A DNA stretch of 20,167 nt from UBA5734 sp964528645 (GCA_964528645.1 CAZGSR010000043.1:1-20167), one strand, 5' to 3'; counted from the first letter of the stretch, positions 6,990-14,809 are shown. The notes: a model not told the origin generated them from the sequence alone. Translations and numbers: made by a program.

Positions 6990-7820
6990 ATGGACTATTG
7001 GCAAGAATTTTTCCGTGCGTTGCTGGAACAGTTTCGTCCGAAACTCGAGATGGGCAACATTGGCGAAGACATCCTGCATGCCATCGTGCCACGCAGCATC
7101 GGATCGATCGATGTGTTCGGGTTCAATCTGATCATCAGCGATGCCACGGTTGCGTCATGGCTGGTCATGGCTGTCATCCTGGTGATCGCCATCTATCTGG
7201 GCAGAAAGCCACAGCGTGTCCCGGAGAAGAAACGGCAACAGTTGGCAGAAACATTGGTCGACGTACTGCTTAAGGCCTGCCGCTCATCCAATATGACATA
7301 TGAGCAGGCTGAGCAGGTCATCCCGTATGTAGGTACGATCGCCTTTTTCATCACTTTGACGAACCTGACCAGCATTTTCAAGATCCCTCCTCCAGCTAAA
7401 AATCCTGCGTTCCCAATCGCCTTGGCCGTGATCACGATCATCTATGTCATCGTGATGTCGATCAAGTTTGTTGGACTCAAGGGTTTCTGGGCTTCTCTGA
7501 CTTATCCCAGCTCGGCTTTGCTGCCGTTCAAGATTCTCGACTTTTTTATCAAGCCTGTCTCGCTGTCCTTGCGACTCTTTGGCAATGTGTTTGGCGCCTT
7601 CATCCTGATGGAATTCATCTACATCGTGGTGCCGATGATCCTGCCTGGCCTGCTGGGTCTCTGGTTTGATATTGCCGATGGCATTTTGCAGGGGATTATC
7701 TTCACCTATCTGAGCATCACCTATATCGGTGAAGTGATCGAAAGTGCTCACGAATCCAAGCATCACAAAGAAGAACAAGCTCAAGCCAAGGCGAAACTGA
7801 AGGCCAAGGCCTCGATGTGA
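6990..7820 (+). CDS. atpB: F1Fo ATP synthase subunit a
   Basis: A 276-residue membrane protein with about six hydrophobic segments, forming the ion half-channels of Fo next to the c-ring. The essential Arg195 lies in SLSLRLFGNVFG, and the later YLSITYIGEVIES stretch completes the family signature. The C-terminus is a charged, Lys/Glu/Ala-rich tail of about 25 residues (EESAHES-like start, then KHHKEEQAQAKAK) that is longer than in many relatives and would lie in the cytoplasm. It is the first gene of the operon; no atpI gene precedes it. A modest AGG-containing site lies upstream (6978-6980). A GC hairpin follows the stop, before atpE. Confidence 0.96.
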   Translation: MDYWQEFFRALLEQFRPKLEMGNIGEDILHAIVPRSIGSIDVFGFNLIISDATVASWLVMAVILVIAIYLGRKPQRVPEKKRQQLAETLVDVLLKACRSSNMTYEQAEQVIPYVGTIAFFITLTNLTSIFKIPPPAKNPAFPIALAVITIIYVIVMSIKFVGLKGFWASLTYPSSALLPFKILDFFIKPVSLSLRLFGNVFGAFILMEFIYIVVPMILPGLLGLWFDIADGILQGIIFTYLSITYIGEVIESAHESKHHKEEQAQAKAKLKAKASM

Positions 7821-7835
7821 TCGTTTCATCACCTG

Positions 7836-7849
7836 GCCGGTTCGCCGGC
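7836..7849 (+). terminator. Hairpin in the atpB-atpE gap
   Basis: GCCGG and CCGGC arms enclose a TTCG tetraloop, followed by TTGTTTCCC. It is short for a full terminator. In the gap before atpE it may act as an mRNA stabiliser or partial attenuator that helps set the much higher output of c subunit compared with a; this role is inferred from position. Confidence 0.4.
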
Positions 7850-7890
7850 TTGTTTCCCATTTGATTTCATATCCAAGAGGAGGATTTATT

Positions 7891-8118
7891 ATGGATCACG
7901 GACTTATTGCTATTGGTGCTGGACTGGCTATTGCCCTGGCTGCTTTTGGTGCCGCACTGGGTATCGGGCTTGCTTCTGGCAAAGCATTGGAAGCTTCGGC
8001 ACGTCAGCCGGAAATCGCCGGCAAAATCCAGGCCATGCTGATGACGGCGATCATTTTCATGGAAGCGACAGCGATCTATGCCCTGGTTGTCAGTTTGCTT
8101 TTGATCTTTGCATTCTGA
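7891..8118 (+). CDS. atpE: F1Fo ATP synthase subunit c
   Basis: A 75-residue hairpin protein of two membrane helices joined by the polar loop (SARQPE, 36-41). The start at 7891 follows a strong AAGAGGAGG (7875-7883); an in-frame TTG at 7861 would add ten unneeded polar residues. The ion-carrying carboxylate is Glu58 in FMEATAIYAL. In Na+-coupled rings such as Ilyobacter's, a Gln in helix 1 and a Ser right after the Glu help bind Na+. Here the aligned positions are Ile25 and Ala59, so proton coupling is predicted, although Thr60 and Tyr63 are kept. Helix 1 has the GxGxG-like small-residue pattern (GAALGIGLASGKA) needed for ring packing. Confidence 0.95.
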   Translation: MDHGLIAIGAGLAIALAAFGAALGIGLASGKALEASARQPEIAGKIQAMLMTAIIFMEATAIYALVVSLLLIFAF

Positions 8119-8174
8119 TGAGCCTGGAGCATCCATATGTGCTGCCACCGGCTTTGTCATAAAGGAGAATCCGC

Positions 8175-8753
8175 ATGTCGTTCGTCATGATGTTTTCTGC
8201 GGAAGCACTGGCTAACTATGCTTCCTCAGCTGTTTTCACCATCATCAACCTGATGGTTTCCTTTTTCATCCTGCACAGATTCCTGTTCAAACCTCTGCTC
8301 AAGTTGCTCAGAAACCGGCGCGAATACGTCGCTTCCGAGCTGGAAGAAGCAGATAGCAAGCTCAAGGATGCCAACGAACAGATTGCATCAGCTGAAATGC
8401 GACTGCATCGGTCGCATCAGGAAGCGGCTGATATCATATCGAATGCCCGCAGCCAGGCCGAAATCCAGAGTGAGGCGATCCTGTCGGATGCCCGCAAGGA
8501 GGCTGCAGCCATCCTGTCGCGGGCAGACAGTGACATTGCCCGGATGCGAGTGACCATGCTCAATGGGATTCGCGATGAAGTAGCGGACCTGGCGGTAGCA
8601 ATCGCTTCCAAGGTCATTGGCAAAGTCATGGACGAAAAACGCCAGCGTGATCTGGTTGAGCAATTCATTGATGCTGAAATGGCCACGAACAAGTCGCCTG
8701 TTGCGACAGGTGAATCTCTGGAGGCCCAGAACGGGGTGAATGAGCATGCCTGA
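8175..8753 (+). CDS. atpF: F1Fo ATP synthase subunit b
   Basis: A 192-residue protein. One membrane helix (about residues 18-38) is followed by the conserved LFKPLLKLLRNRREYV turn, then a long charged, alanine-rich coiled coil (about 50-165) forming the peripheral stalk. It is somewhat longer than usual (about 160-175) because of a C-terminal extension of about 25 residues with no recognisable motif. The extension does not resemble the N-terminal domain of delta, so this is not a b-delta fusion as in mycobacteria. AAAGGAGA at 8161-8168 sets the start. The end overlaps the delta/alpha gene by 14 bases, which leaves no room for a separate atpH. Only one b gene is present, so a homodimer is expected. 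Confidence 0.93.
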   Translation: MSFVMMFSAEALANYASSAVFTIINLMVSFFILHRFLFKPLLKLLRNRREYVASELEEADSKLKDANEQIASAEMRLHRSHQEAADIISNARSQAEIQSEAILSDARKEAAAILSRADSDIARMRVTMLNGIRDEVADLAVAIASKVIGKVMDEKRQRDLVEQFIDAEMATNKSPVATGESLEAQNGVNEHA

Positions 8754-10677
8754 TGCCAGTTTCCGTGTGATCCGGATCGTGACCTCGATCGCGATCGATC
8801 CGGAAAAAGCTAAAAATATCGCAGCCCGGTTTGCAGCCCATTTTAAAATCACAGAGTACGAAGTGCGCACTGAGGTAGACGATTCGATCATCGGTGGCAT
8901 GATCATTTTTGCCGGCGGATATCGCTACGACTATAGCATCCGGGGCCAGCTGGGCCGGATCATGACTCAGCTCAAGTCACAAAAAGCGCTGGCCGGGGAG
9001 GAAGAGATCCCAGATGAGAATCTCAACGACCTGATCAAAGGCAATCTGACTGATGCGTTGAGTCTTTTTGACGAATCTCCGGTCGCACCAGACGGGCAGG
9101 ACATTTTCTTCGAAACTGAACCGCTGCCAATCGAAGGCGAAGACACCGGGACCAATCTGCTGGTGGATCGCTTGCGCGAGACGCTGGCGGATGTCGCAGT
9201 CAATTCTGCCGTTGATGAAGTCGGCCAGGTCCTCCGTGTCGGTGACGGCGTCGCTTATGTCGAAGGAATGCAGAACTGCCGCAACAGCGAGCTGATCATG
9301 TTCTCGCGCAAAACGTACGGCATCGCCATGAATCTGGAAGAAGACCAGATCGGTGTTGTCCTCCTGCAGGAAGACGAGGCGATCCACCAGGGCATGTTCT
9401 GCAAACGCACTGGCACGACTGTATCTGTTCCGGTCGGGAAGGCGCTGCTCGGCCGTGTTGTGGATGCCCTGGGCAATCCGATCGACGGCCTGGGTGTGGT
9501 CCCGACGACCCGCCGTCGTCCGATTGAGGCCCAGGCACCGGGAATCATCGACCGCCAGCCGGTCACGACGCCGATGCATACGGGCATTACGGCCATCGAT
9601 GCCATGACGCCGATCGGCCGTGGCCAGCGTGAGCTGATCATTGGTGACCGCCAGACAGGCAAGACCGCGATCGCTCTCGATGCCATCCTGAACCAGAAAG
9701 GCAAAGGGGTGTACTGCATCTATGTCTCCATCGGCCAGAAGATGTCAACCACCGCATCAGTCGTCAAGACCCTGACCGACCGGGGCGCGATGGAATACAC
9801 CACTGTCGTGGTGGCCAGTGCCAGCAATTCAGCTTCCATGCAGTACATCGCGCCCTATGCCGGCTGCGCCATGGCTGAAGAACTGATGTACAACGAAAAA
9901 GCTGACGTCCTGATCGTCTACGATGACCTGACCAAGCATGCCCAGGCTTACCGGGCGATTTCACTGCTGCTGCGCCGTCCGCCGGGCCGTGAAGCCTACC
10001 CGGGCGATGTTTTCTACCTGCACTCGCGTTTGCTCGAACGAGCTGCCCGGCTCAGCGAGACTCTGGGTGGCGGATCGATCACCGCCCTGCCGATTGTCGA
10101 AACCCAGAGCGGCGATATCTCTGCCTACATTCCGACCAATGTCATCTCGATCACCGACGGCCAGATCTATCTCGAGTCAGAACTTTTCTTCTCTGGCCAG
10201 CGTCCGGCAGTCAATGTGGGCTTGTCTGTCTCCCGTGTCGGTGGTGCAGCACAGTCGAAAGCGATGAAAAAAGTCTCTGGCCCGCTGCGCATCAACCTGG
10301 CCCAGTATCGGGAACTGGAGGCATTTTCCCAGTTCGGTTCCGAACTCGACGAAGAGACCCAGCGCCAGCTCAAGACCGGTGAACGTCTGACCGAGGTGCT
10401 CAAGCAACCACAATATTCCCCGCTGGATATGGAACAGCAGGTCATTATGCTCTTTTTAGCCAACCAGGGCTATTTGCTTGCCCTCGACAAAGAAGATGTG
10501 CGTGATTTCCTGGCCGATTTCTACCGGTTCTTGATCGACAACCACCCGGCTCTGATTGAAGATTTACGCCAGAACCAGATTTTCACCGAAGCAACCGCTG
10601 CCGCGATCAAAGCTGCTGTCGAGGAATTCCGCAAGACCTGGCAGCCGGAAGAATTGGATTATGGCACAGATTTCTGA
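8740..10677 (+). CDS. atpA: Fused F1 ATP synthase subunit: delta C-terminal domain joined to subunit alpha
   Basis: A 645-residue protein, about 140 longer than a normal alpha. Residues 8-80 match the C-terminal domain of delta (OSCP): a strand-helix-strand VTSIAIDPEKAKNIAARF region, then DDSIIGGMIIFAGGYRYDYSIRGQL, the counterpart of the signature D-S-GG-G-D-S-RG-L. An acidic linker (about 81-137) follows. Residues 138-645 are a complete alpha: EVGQVLRVGDG (160-170), the P-loop GDRQTGKT (302-309), and the arginine finger Arg499 in VSRVGG. The N-terminal six-helix domain of delta is absent. Alpha is the non-catalytic nucleotide-binding subunit; delta links it to b. No stop, frameshift or good internal ribosome binding site separates the two parts. 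An alternative start at 8746 loses only two residues. The gene overlaps atpF and atpG, so it is firmly within the operon. Confidence 0.93.
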   Translation: MSMPDASFRVIRIVTSIAIDPEKAKNIAARFAAHFKITEYEVRTEVDDSIIGGMIIFAGGYRYDYSIRGQLGRIMTQLKSQKALAGEEEIPDENLNDLIKGNLTDALSLFDESPVAPDGQDIFFETEPLPIEGEDTGTNLLVDRLRETLADVAVNSAVDEVGQVLRVGDGVAYVEGMQNCRNSELIMFSRKTYGIAMNLEEDQIGVVLLQEDEAIHQGMFCKRTGTTVSVPVGKALLGRVVDALGNPIDGLGVVPTTRRRPIEAQAPGIIDRQPVTTPMHTGITAIDAMTPIGRGQRELIIGDRQTGKTAIALDAILNQKGKGVYCIYVSIGQKMSTTASVVKTLTDRGAMEYTTVVVASASNSASMQYIAPYAGCAMAEELMYNEKADVLIVYDDLTKHAQAYRAISLLLRRPPGREAYPGDVFYLHSRLLERAARLSETLGGGSITALPIVETQSGDISAYIPTNVISITDGQIYLESELFFSGQRPAVNVGLSVSRVGGAAQSKAMKKVSGPLRINLAQYRELEAFSQFGSELDEETQRQLKTGERLTEVLKQPQYSPLDMEQQVIMLFLANQGYLLALDKEDVRDFLADFYRFLIDNHPALIEDLRQNQIFTEATAAAIKAAVEEFRKTWQPEELDYGTDF

Positions 10678-11644
10678 GATCAAAAAAAGGATTAACAGCG
10701 TCAAGGACATCAAGCAGATGACCCGCGCGATGCAGCTGATCAGTGCGGTTAAAATGCGCCGTGCCCGCCAGCTGCTCGAACGGACTTTGCCATTCTTCAC
10801 GCTGTGTGCCGAGACCATCGTTGAACTTGATGAGATGGGCATCGACTTTGAGAGCCGCTTCTTCACCCTGCGCCAGAAAAAGAAAGGCGAGACTTGGAAA
10901 ATCGGCTATTTCGTCCTGACCGGGGACCAAGGTTTAGCCGGAGCGTACAACCTCAATGTGCTGAACACGACAGAAAAACATATCCAGTTCAAGACAGTCG
11001 ACAACATCCAGAAAGGTCTGAACACGACAGTCAAACTGTACGTTGCCGGGAAAATCGGCAAAGAACGTCTGGAGCGAAACGGCTTTGCCGTGGTGGAGGA
11101 TTTCGAGTACCCAATCAATGCTCCAACGTATTTCAGGGCCCGTGACATTTCGGACTACATTCTCGACCTGTATGCGCGGGGTGAGCTCGACCTGGTGTAT
11201 TTCATCTATACCAAGATGGAATCCGCGATCACGATGAAGCCTTTTGTCACCCGTGTCCTTCCGGTCAACCCCAAGGCCATGGCTGAGCTGATCCCGCCGG
11301 AAATGCAGGGCCTCAACCGAGGCATCCAGGCTACGGCCGAGGTCGAATTCTCACCCTCCGTCGAAGCTGTTGTCGAATACCTGATCAATACATACATGAA
11401 TGCCATGGTTTATGGTGTTCTGACGGAGGCCTATGCCAGCGAACAAACCGCCCGCATGACCGCGATGGATAACGCGACTAAAAGCTCGGAAGACATGCTA
11501 TATAAACTGACCTTGATGAACAATCAGGCTCGCCAGGCCCAAATCACCAATGACATCTCCGAAATCGTCGGCGGTGCGGAAGTCCTGGGCCAGGAATCTG
11601 CTCAAGAAAAGCAGCGAGCTTACGAACAAATGGAAGGTGAATAG
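10661..11644 (+). CDS. atpG: F1 ATP synthase subunit gamma
   Basis: A 327-residue central-stalk subunit, longer than the usual 285-300. The start at 10661 begins with the family N-terminus MAQISEIKKRINSVKDIKQMTRAMQLISAVKMRRA, a coiled-coil helix; it overlaps the end of the alpha gene by 17 bases. The long C-terminal helix has the classic ASEQTARMTAMDNAT and NNQARQAQITNDISEIVGGA motifs. Family proteins normally end at about that GGA; here about 15 further residues (EVLGQESAQEKQRAYEQMEGE region) extend the tip. The central part is recognisable (FVLTGDQGLAGAYNLNV) but has a longer stretch between the N-terminal helix and this strand. Gamma rotates within the alpha-beta hexamer and couples it to the c-ring. 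Confidence 0.94.
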   Translation: MAQISEIKKRINSVKDIKQMTRAMQLISAVKMRRARQLLERTLPFFTLCAETIVELDEMGIDFESRFFTLRQKKKGETWKIGYFVLTGDQGLAGAYNLNVLNTTEKHIQFKTVDNIQKGLNTTVKLYVAGKIGKERLERNGFAVVEDFEYPINAPTYFRARDISDYILDLYARGELDLVYFIYTKMESAITMKPFVTRVLPVNPKAMAELIPPEMQGLNRGIQATAEVEFSPSVEAVVEYLINTYMNAMVYGVLTEAYASEQTARMTAMDNATKSSEDMLYKLTLMNNQARQAQITNDISEIVGGAEVLGQESAQEKQRAYEQMEGE

Positions 11645-11650
11645 AGACTT

Positions 11651-13039
11651 ATGGCTACAGGCTATGTGACACAAATTATCGGCCCTGTCGTCGACATCCG
11701 GTTTGCGGAAAATGAGATGCCCGCCATCAATGATGCCATCCGGGTCAAGAACGGTAAGGACATCGTAACGGTTGAAGTCATGCAGCAGCGTGGCAAAGGC
11801 ATTGTCCGCTGCGTGGCTTTCGATCCGACGGAAGGCATGATCCGCGGGGCCGAAGCCATCTCGACCGGATCTCCGATCAAAGTGCCGGTCGGCGAAGGCA
11901 TCACGGGACGGATTTTCAATGTCCTCGGTGAACCGATCGACAAAGGGGGGGCGGTCAATGCCAGCGATTACTGGCCAATCCATCGCCCGGCCCCCAGCTA
12001 CACGGACCAGACGCCTGAGGAGTCGATGCTTGAAACTGGAATCAAAGTCATCGATCTGCTCGTGCCTTATAGCCGAGGCGGCAAGATCGGCCTGTTTGGC
12101 GGCGCTGGCGTGGGCAAAACGGTCCTGATCCTGGAGCTGATCCGCAATATAGCCAAGGTCCATGGCGGCTATTCGGTCTTCACCGGGGTCGGTGAACGGT
12201 CCCGCGAAGGCAATGATCTGTGGAATGAGATGACCGAGTCCGGTGTCATCGACAAGACGGTGCTCGTCTTCGGCCAGATGAACGAAAGCGCCGGTGTGCG
12301 CATGCGTGTCCCCCTGACCGGCCTGACCATTGCCGAATACTTCCGCGATGTTAAAAACAAAGACGTTCTGTTGTTCATTGACAATATTTTCCGATTCATC
12401 CAGGCTGGTTCGGAAGTTTCTGCCTTGCTGGGCCGGGTACCGTCTGCAGTTGGTTACCAGCCAACCCTGGCCAATGAAGTGGGTGCCTTGCAGGAGCGCA
12501 TCACATCCACCCGCAAAGGATCGATCACCTCGATCCAGGCGGTTTATGTCCCGGCGGATGACCTGACTGACCCTGCTCCGGCCACAACGTTCGCCCATCT
12601 CGATGCCATCACGGTCTTGTCGCGCGCGGTAGTCGAGCTTGGTATTTATCCGGCTGTCGACCCGCTCGAATCCTCATCACGCATCCTGTCCGAATCTGTC
12701 GTCGGTCCGACCCATTACCGTGTTGTCCGGCGAGTCCAGGAGACGTTGCAGCGCTACAAGGAACTGCAGGACATCATCGCCATCCTCGGCATGGAAGAAC
12801 TCAGTGATGCTGACAAAGTCACCGTCAACCGTGCTCGCAAGATCCAGCGCTTCCTGTCCCAGCCATTTTTCGTCACCCAGGACATGACCGGGATCGAAGG
12901 CCGCTATGTCCCGGTCGAACAGACCGTGCGCGGATTTGGTGAAATCATCACCGGTGGAGTGGACCATATCCCAGAACAGTTCTTCTATATGAAAGGTTCG
13001 ATTGATGATGTTTTCAGTGCCTTCAAGGCATCCCGCTGA
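11651..13039 (+). CDS. atpD: F1 ATP synthase subunit beta (catalytic)
   Basis: A 462-residue protein of normal length. The P-loop is GGAGVGKT (150-157), the catalytic GERSREGNDLW begins at 181, and LLFIDNIFRF (240-249) is Walker B. ALLGRVPSAVGYQPTL is the conserved loop facing gamma. Two highly conserved motifs are altered: NEPPGAR reads NESAGVR (about 211-217), and the DELSEED lever that contacts gamma and epsilon reads MEELSDAD (381-388). All residues needed for catalysis appear present, so the enzyme should be active. AAGGTGA upstream, at the end of atpG, gives the ribosome binding site; the gap between atpG and atpD is only six bases. Beta synthesises ATP from ADP and phosphate at the interface with alpha. 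Confidence 0.97.
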   Translation: MATGYVTQIIGPVVDIRFAENEMPAINDAIRVKNGKDIVTVEVMQQRGKGIVRCVAFDPTEGMIRGAEAISTGSPIKVPVGEGITGRIFNVLGEPIDKGGAVNASDYWPIHRPAPSYTDQTPEESMLETGIKVIDLLVPYSRGGKIGLFGGAGVGKTVLILELIRNIAKVHGGYSVFTGVGERSREGNDLWNEMTESGVIDKTVLVFGQMNESAGVRMRVPLTGLTIAEYFRDVKNKDVLLFIDNIFRFIQAGSEVSALLGRVPSAVGYQPTLANEVGALQERITSTRKGSITSIQAVYVPADDLTDPAPATTFAHLDAITVLSRAVVELGIYPAVDPLESSSRILSESVVGPTHYRVVRRVQETLQRYKELQDIIAILGMEELSDADKVTVNRARKIQRFLSQPFFVTQDMTGIEGRYVPVEQTVRGFGEIITGGVDHIPEQFFYMKGSIDDVFSAFKASR

Positions 13040-13067
13040 AAAATGGGTGTGGGGAGAAGACTGAATC

Positions 13068-13511
13068 ATGGCATCTGAAGACACAATCCGGCTCGAAATA
13101 GTCACCCCCTATGACCTGATCTATGACGGTCATGTCGACATGGTTGTTGTCACGGCTGCGGATGGCGAAATCGGCATCTTGCCTGGGCACACGGCTATGT
13201 TCGCTGCGCTCAAGGACGGCGAGACCCGGTTCCGGATCGGGGAGGAATGGCAGGTTTTGTCATCCAGCATCGGATATGCGGAAATTTCCCCGGATTTGAC
13301 CATCGTTGTTGTCAACTCGGCTGAATGGCTGGACAAGATCGATGTTGCCAGGGCCCAGCGTTCGCTGGAACGGGCTCAAAAGCGGTTGGCCGACCCTCAG
13401 ACGAGCATCTTGGAACGCCGCCGGTCCTACAACTCCGTGGCCAGGGCGACGAACCGGATCAAGGTTGCTGCCCGGTATGACAAGAGTAAAAAACACACCG
13501 GTGAAACGTAA
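13068..13511 (+). CDS. atpC: F1 ATP synthase subunit epsilon
   Basis: A 147-residue protein with the N-terminal beta-sandwich (about 1-88; IRLEIVTPYDLIYDG, then DGEIGILPGHTAMFAAL) and the C-terminal pair of helices (about 92-140; AEWLDKIDVARAQRSLERAQKRL). Epsilon sits on the gamma/c-ring junction, and its C-terminal helices can swing up against the beta lever to brake ATP hydrolysis. Since the matching beta motif is altered here, that contact may differ. The last gene of the operon; a short ATCCC/GGGAT hairpin lies just past the stop, and the opposing Tad operon ends 22 bases away. Confidence 0.95.
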   Translation: MASEDTIRLEIVTPYDLIYDGHVDMVVVTAADGEIGILPGHTAMFAALKDGETRFRIGEEWQVLSSSIGYAEISPDLTIVVVNSAEWLDKIDVARAQRSLERAQKRLADPQTSILERRRSYNSVARATNRIKVAARYDKSKKHTGET

Positions 13512-13525
13512 TCCCTGACTGGGAT
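13511..13525. terminator. Small hairpin between the convergent ATP synthase and Tad operons
   Basis: ATCCC and GGGAT arms with a five-base loop fill most of the 22-base gap. There is no T-run on either side. It could serve as a weak terminator for both directions, but by itself it looks insufficient. Confidence 0.25.
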
Positions 13526-13533
13526 GCGAGTCT

Positions 13534-14796
13534 TCAATCTGCAGCAAAATAGAAGGCCTGGTCGGCAAACTCAATCCGGCAACGATCCGGCAGCAAATAG
13601 GACTCCAGTTTATTCAGGCGCCGGCCATCCAGACTGGTACCATTTTTTGAGCCCAGGTCCGTGATGAAAAAGGATCCTTCGCGCCGGGTGATCCGGGCAT
13701 GTCTGCGGCCTACCGAGCCGGTCGGCAAAGGTAAGTCACAAACGGCGTCATCCCTGCCGACCAGGAATTCATCCACTAGAATGTAGGCCCTGAGGCCTTC
13801 CATTTCCTGAGGCGTGCCGGGCATACCGACCGACAAAAGTCCCAGCCGGTAGGCAGACTGCTGGACTTGAATCAATTCCGTCTGGTCGGATGCACCTGCT
13901 GCGCTGACCTGAACTGGTGTGGAAGGCACCTTGTTGCCAGCCCGGTGACTGTGCAGCTTTCCCCCGGCACTGGTTGCCAGCCGATGTACCTGGCGCCAGA
14001 AGCCGGAGACGATCAGGTCCACGAGCAACAAGATCATGGCAGAACCTCCCAGGATGAGATATCCCCATGATCTGAACGAATCAGGGATGGCAAATCCGGA
14101 AAATCCCCAATTGTTTTTGCGAGATTCGATCCAGATGAGCGCCCAGAGGAGGGGTAAGGCCAGATGTGCGACTATCAGGCCAAGCTTTGACCAGCTGATG
14201 ATGCGATCAGTTCCATCTGGCATGGGATTTCTCTGATGAGCCGCGTCCTTTCCGGAAGTAGGTATTTGTGCTGGTTGTGGTTCGCTTTCCAGGTCGAAAC
14301 CGGACTTGGATGAGTCAAGGTCCTTGGCCTGCGCTAAAAAGGCGTCCATCGTTTCCCGTTTCAGATGATAGGCCTTGGCCATGGATTGAATCAGGGTTTC
14401 GAGTGAATCCGATCCACCTTGACGGGTAGCTGGCAGGACCATCAATCTAGCCTGGCCAGTAGACAGATCGAAAAACACCTGGTCGGGAGCCATGATGATC
14501 TGTGGCGGAGAAAAGAGTGCGTCGAGCGCTCGGCCATAGGCATCCATAATGGCCTTTAGGCGAGCTTCCCCTTGATCTGGAACATACATGGTCCTGGCAT
14601 CGATGCTTTCTGCCGTAGCAAGCCCTGACAGATCAAGGAGTAACTGGCTGTTCCCGTCTTTGACCCGGATGGCTGTTTCGAGCGCCCAGCCAGGTCTGGA
14701 CTGGATCAGGAAATCCAGCTGGAAATCCACCCAGCTTTCTCTTTTGCCCAGTGCGTATACGACTTGGTTAGGCCTGACTGACTGTTCCAACATCAT
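13534..14796 (-). CDS. DUF6382 and FHA domain membrane protein
   Basis: A 420-residue protein. Residues 1-160 resemble the DUF6382 domain found in clostridial Tad loci (YVPDQ.., APDQVFFDLSTGQARLMVLP). A polar linker leads to two membrane segments (about 204-224 and 244-266), another linker, and a C-terminal FHA domain (about 338-418) with VGRDD, RRHARIT and DLGSKNGTSLDGRRL. FHA domains bind phosphothreonine. The serine of the usual SxxH motif is a glycine here (Gly363 before His366), with a serine two residues earlier, so phosphopeptide binding may be altered. An AGGAGG (14806-14811 on the complement) precedes two adjacent ATGs. It is the last gene of the Tad operon and probably helps regulate or scaffold the secretion machine. 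Confidence 0.85.
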   Translation of the reverse strand: MMLEQSVRPNQVVYALGKRESWVDFQLDFLIQSRPGWALETAIRVKDGNSQLLLDLSGLATAESIDARTMYVPDQGEARLKAIMDAYGRALDALFSPPQIIMAPDQVFFDLSTGQARLMVLPATRQGGSDSLETLIQSMAKAYHLKRETMDAFLAQAKDLDSSKSGFDLESEPQPAQIPTSGKDAAHQRNPMPDGTDRIISWSKLGLIVAHLALPLLWALIWIESRKNNWGFSGFAIPDSFRSWGYLILGGSAMILLLVDLIVSGFWRQVHRLATSAGGKLHSHRAGNKVPSTPVQVSAAGASDQTELIQVQQSAYRLGLLSVGMPGTPQEMEGLRAYILVDEFLVGRDDAVCDLPLPTGSVGRRHARITRREGSFFITDLGSKNGTSLDGRRLNKLESYLLPDRCRIEFADQAFYFAAD

Positions 14797-14809
14797 CGAA
14801 CCAGCCCTC

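Noticed and set aside
7891..8118. Na+-coupled c-ring
   Set aside because: The Gln and Ser ligand positions are Ile and Ala, leaving too few of the known Na+ contacts.
8175..8753. A b-delta fusion of the mycobacterial kind
   Set aside because: The C-terminal extension of b is only about 25 residues, with no delta motif; the delta-like sequence is on the alpha side.
11498..12598. 366-codon open frame on the minus strand, opposite atpD
   Set aside because: Mirror frame of a highly conserved beta subunit gene with strong codon bias; no motif or start signal of its own.
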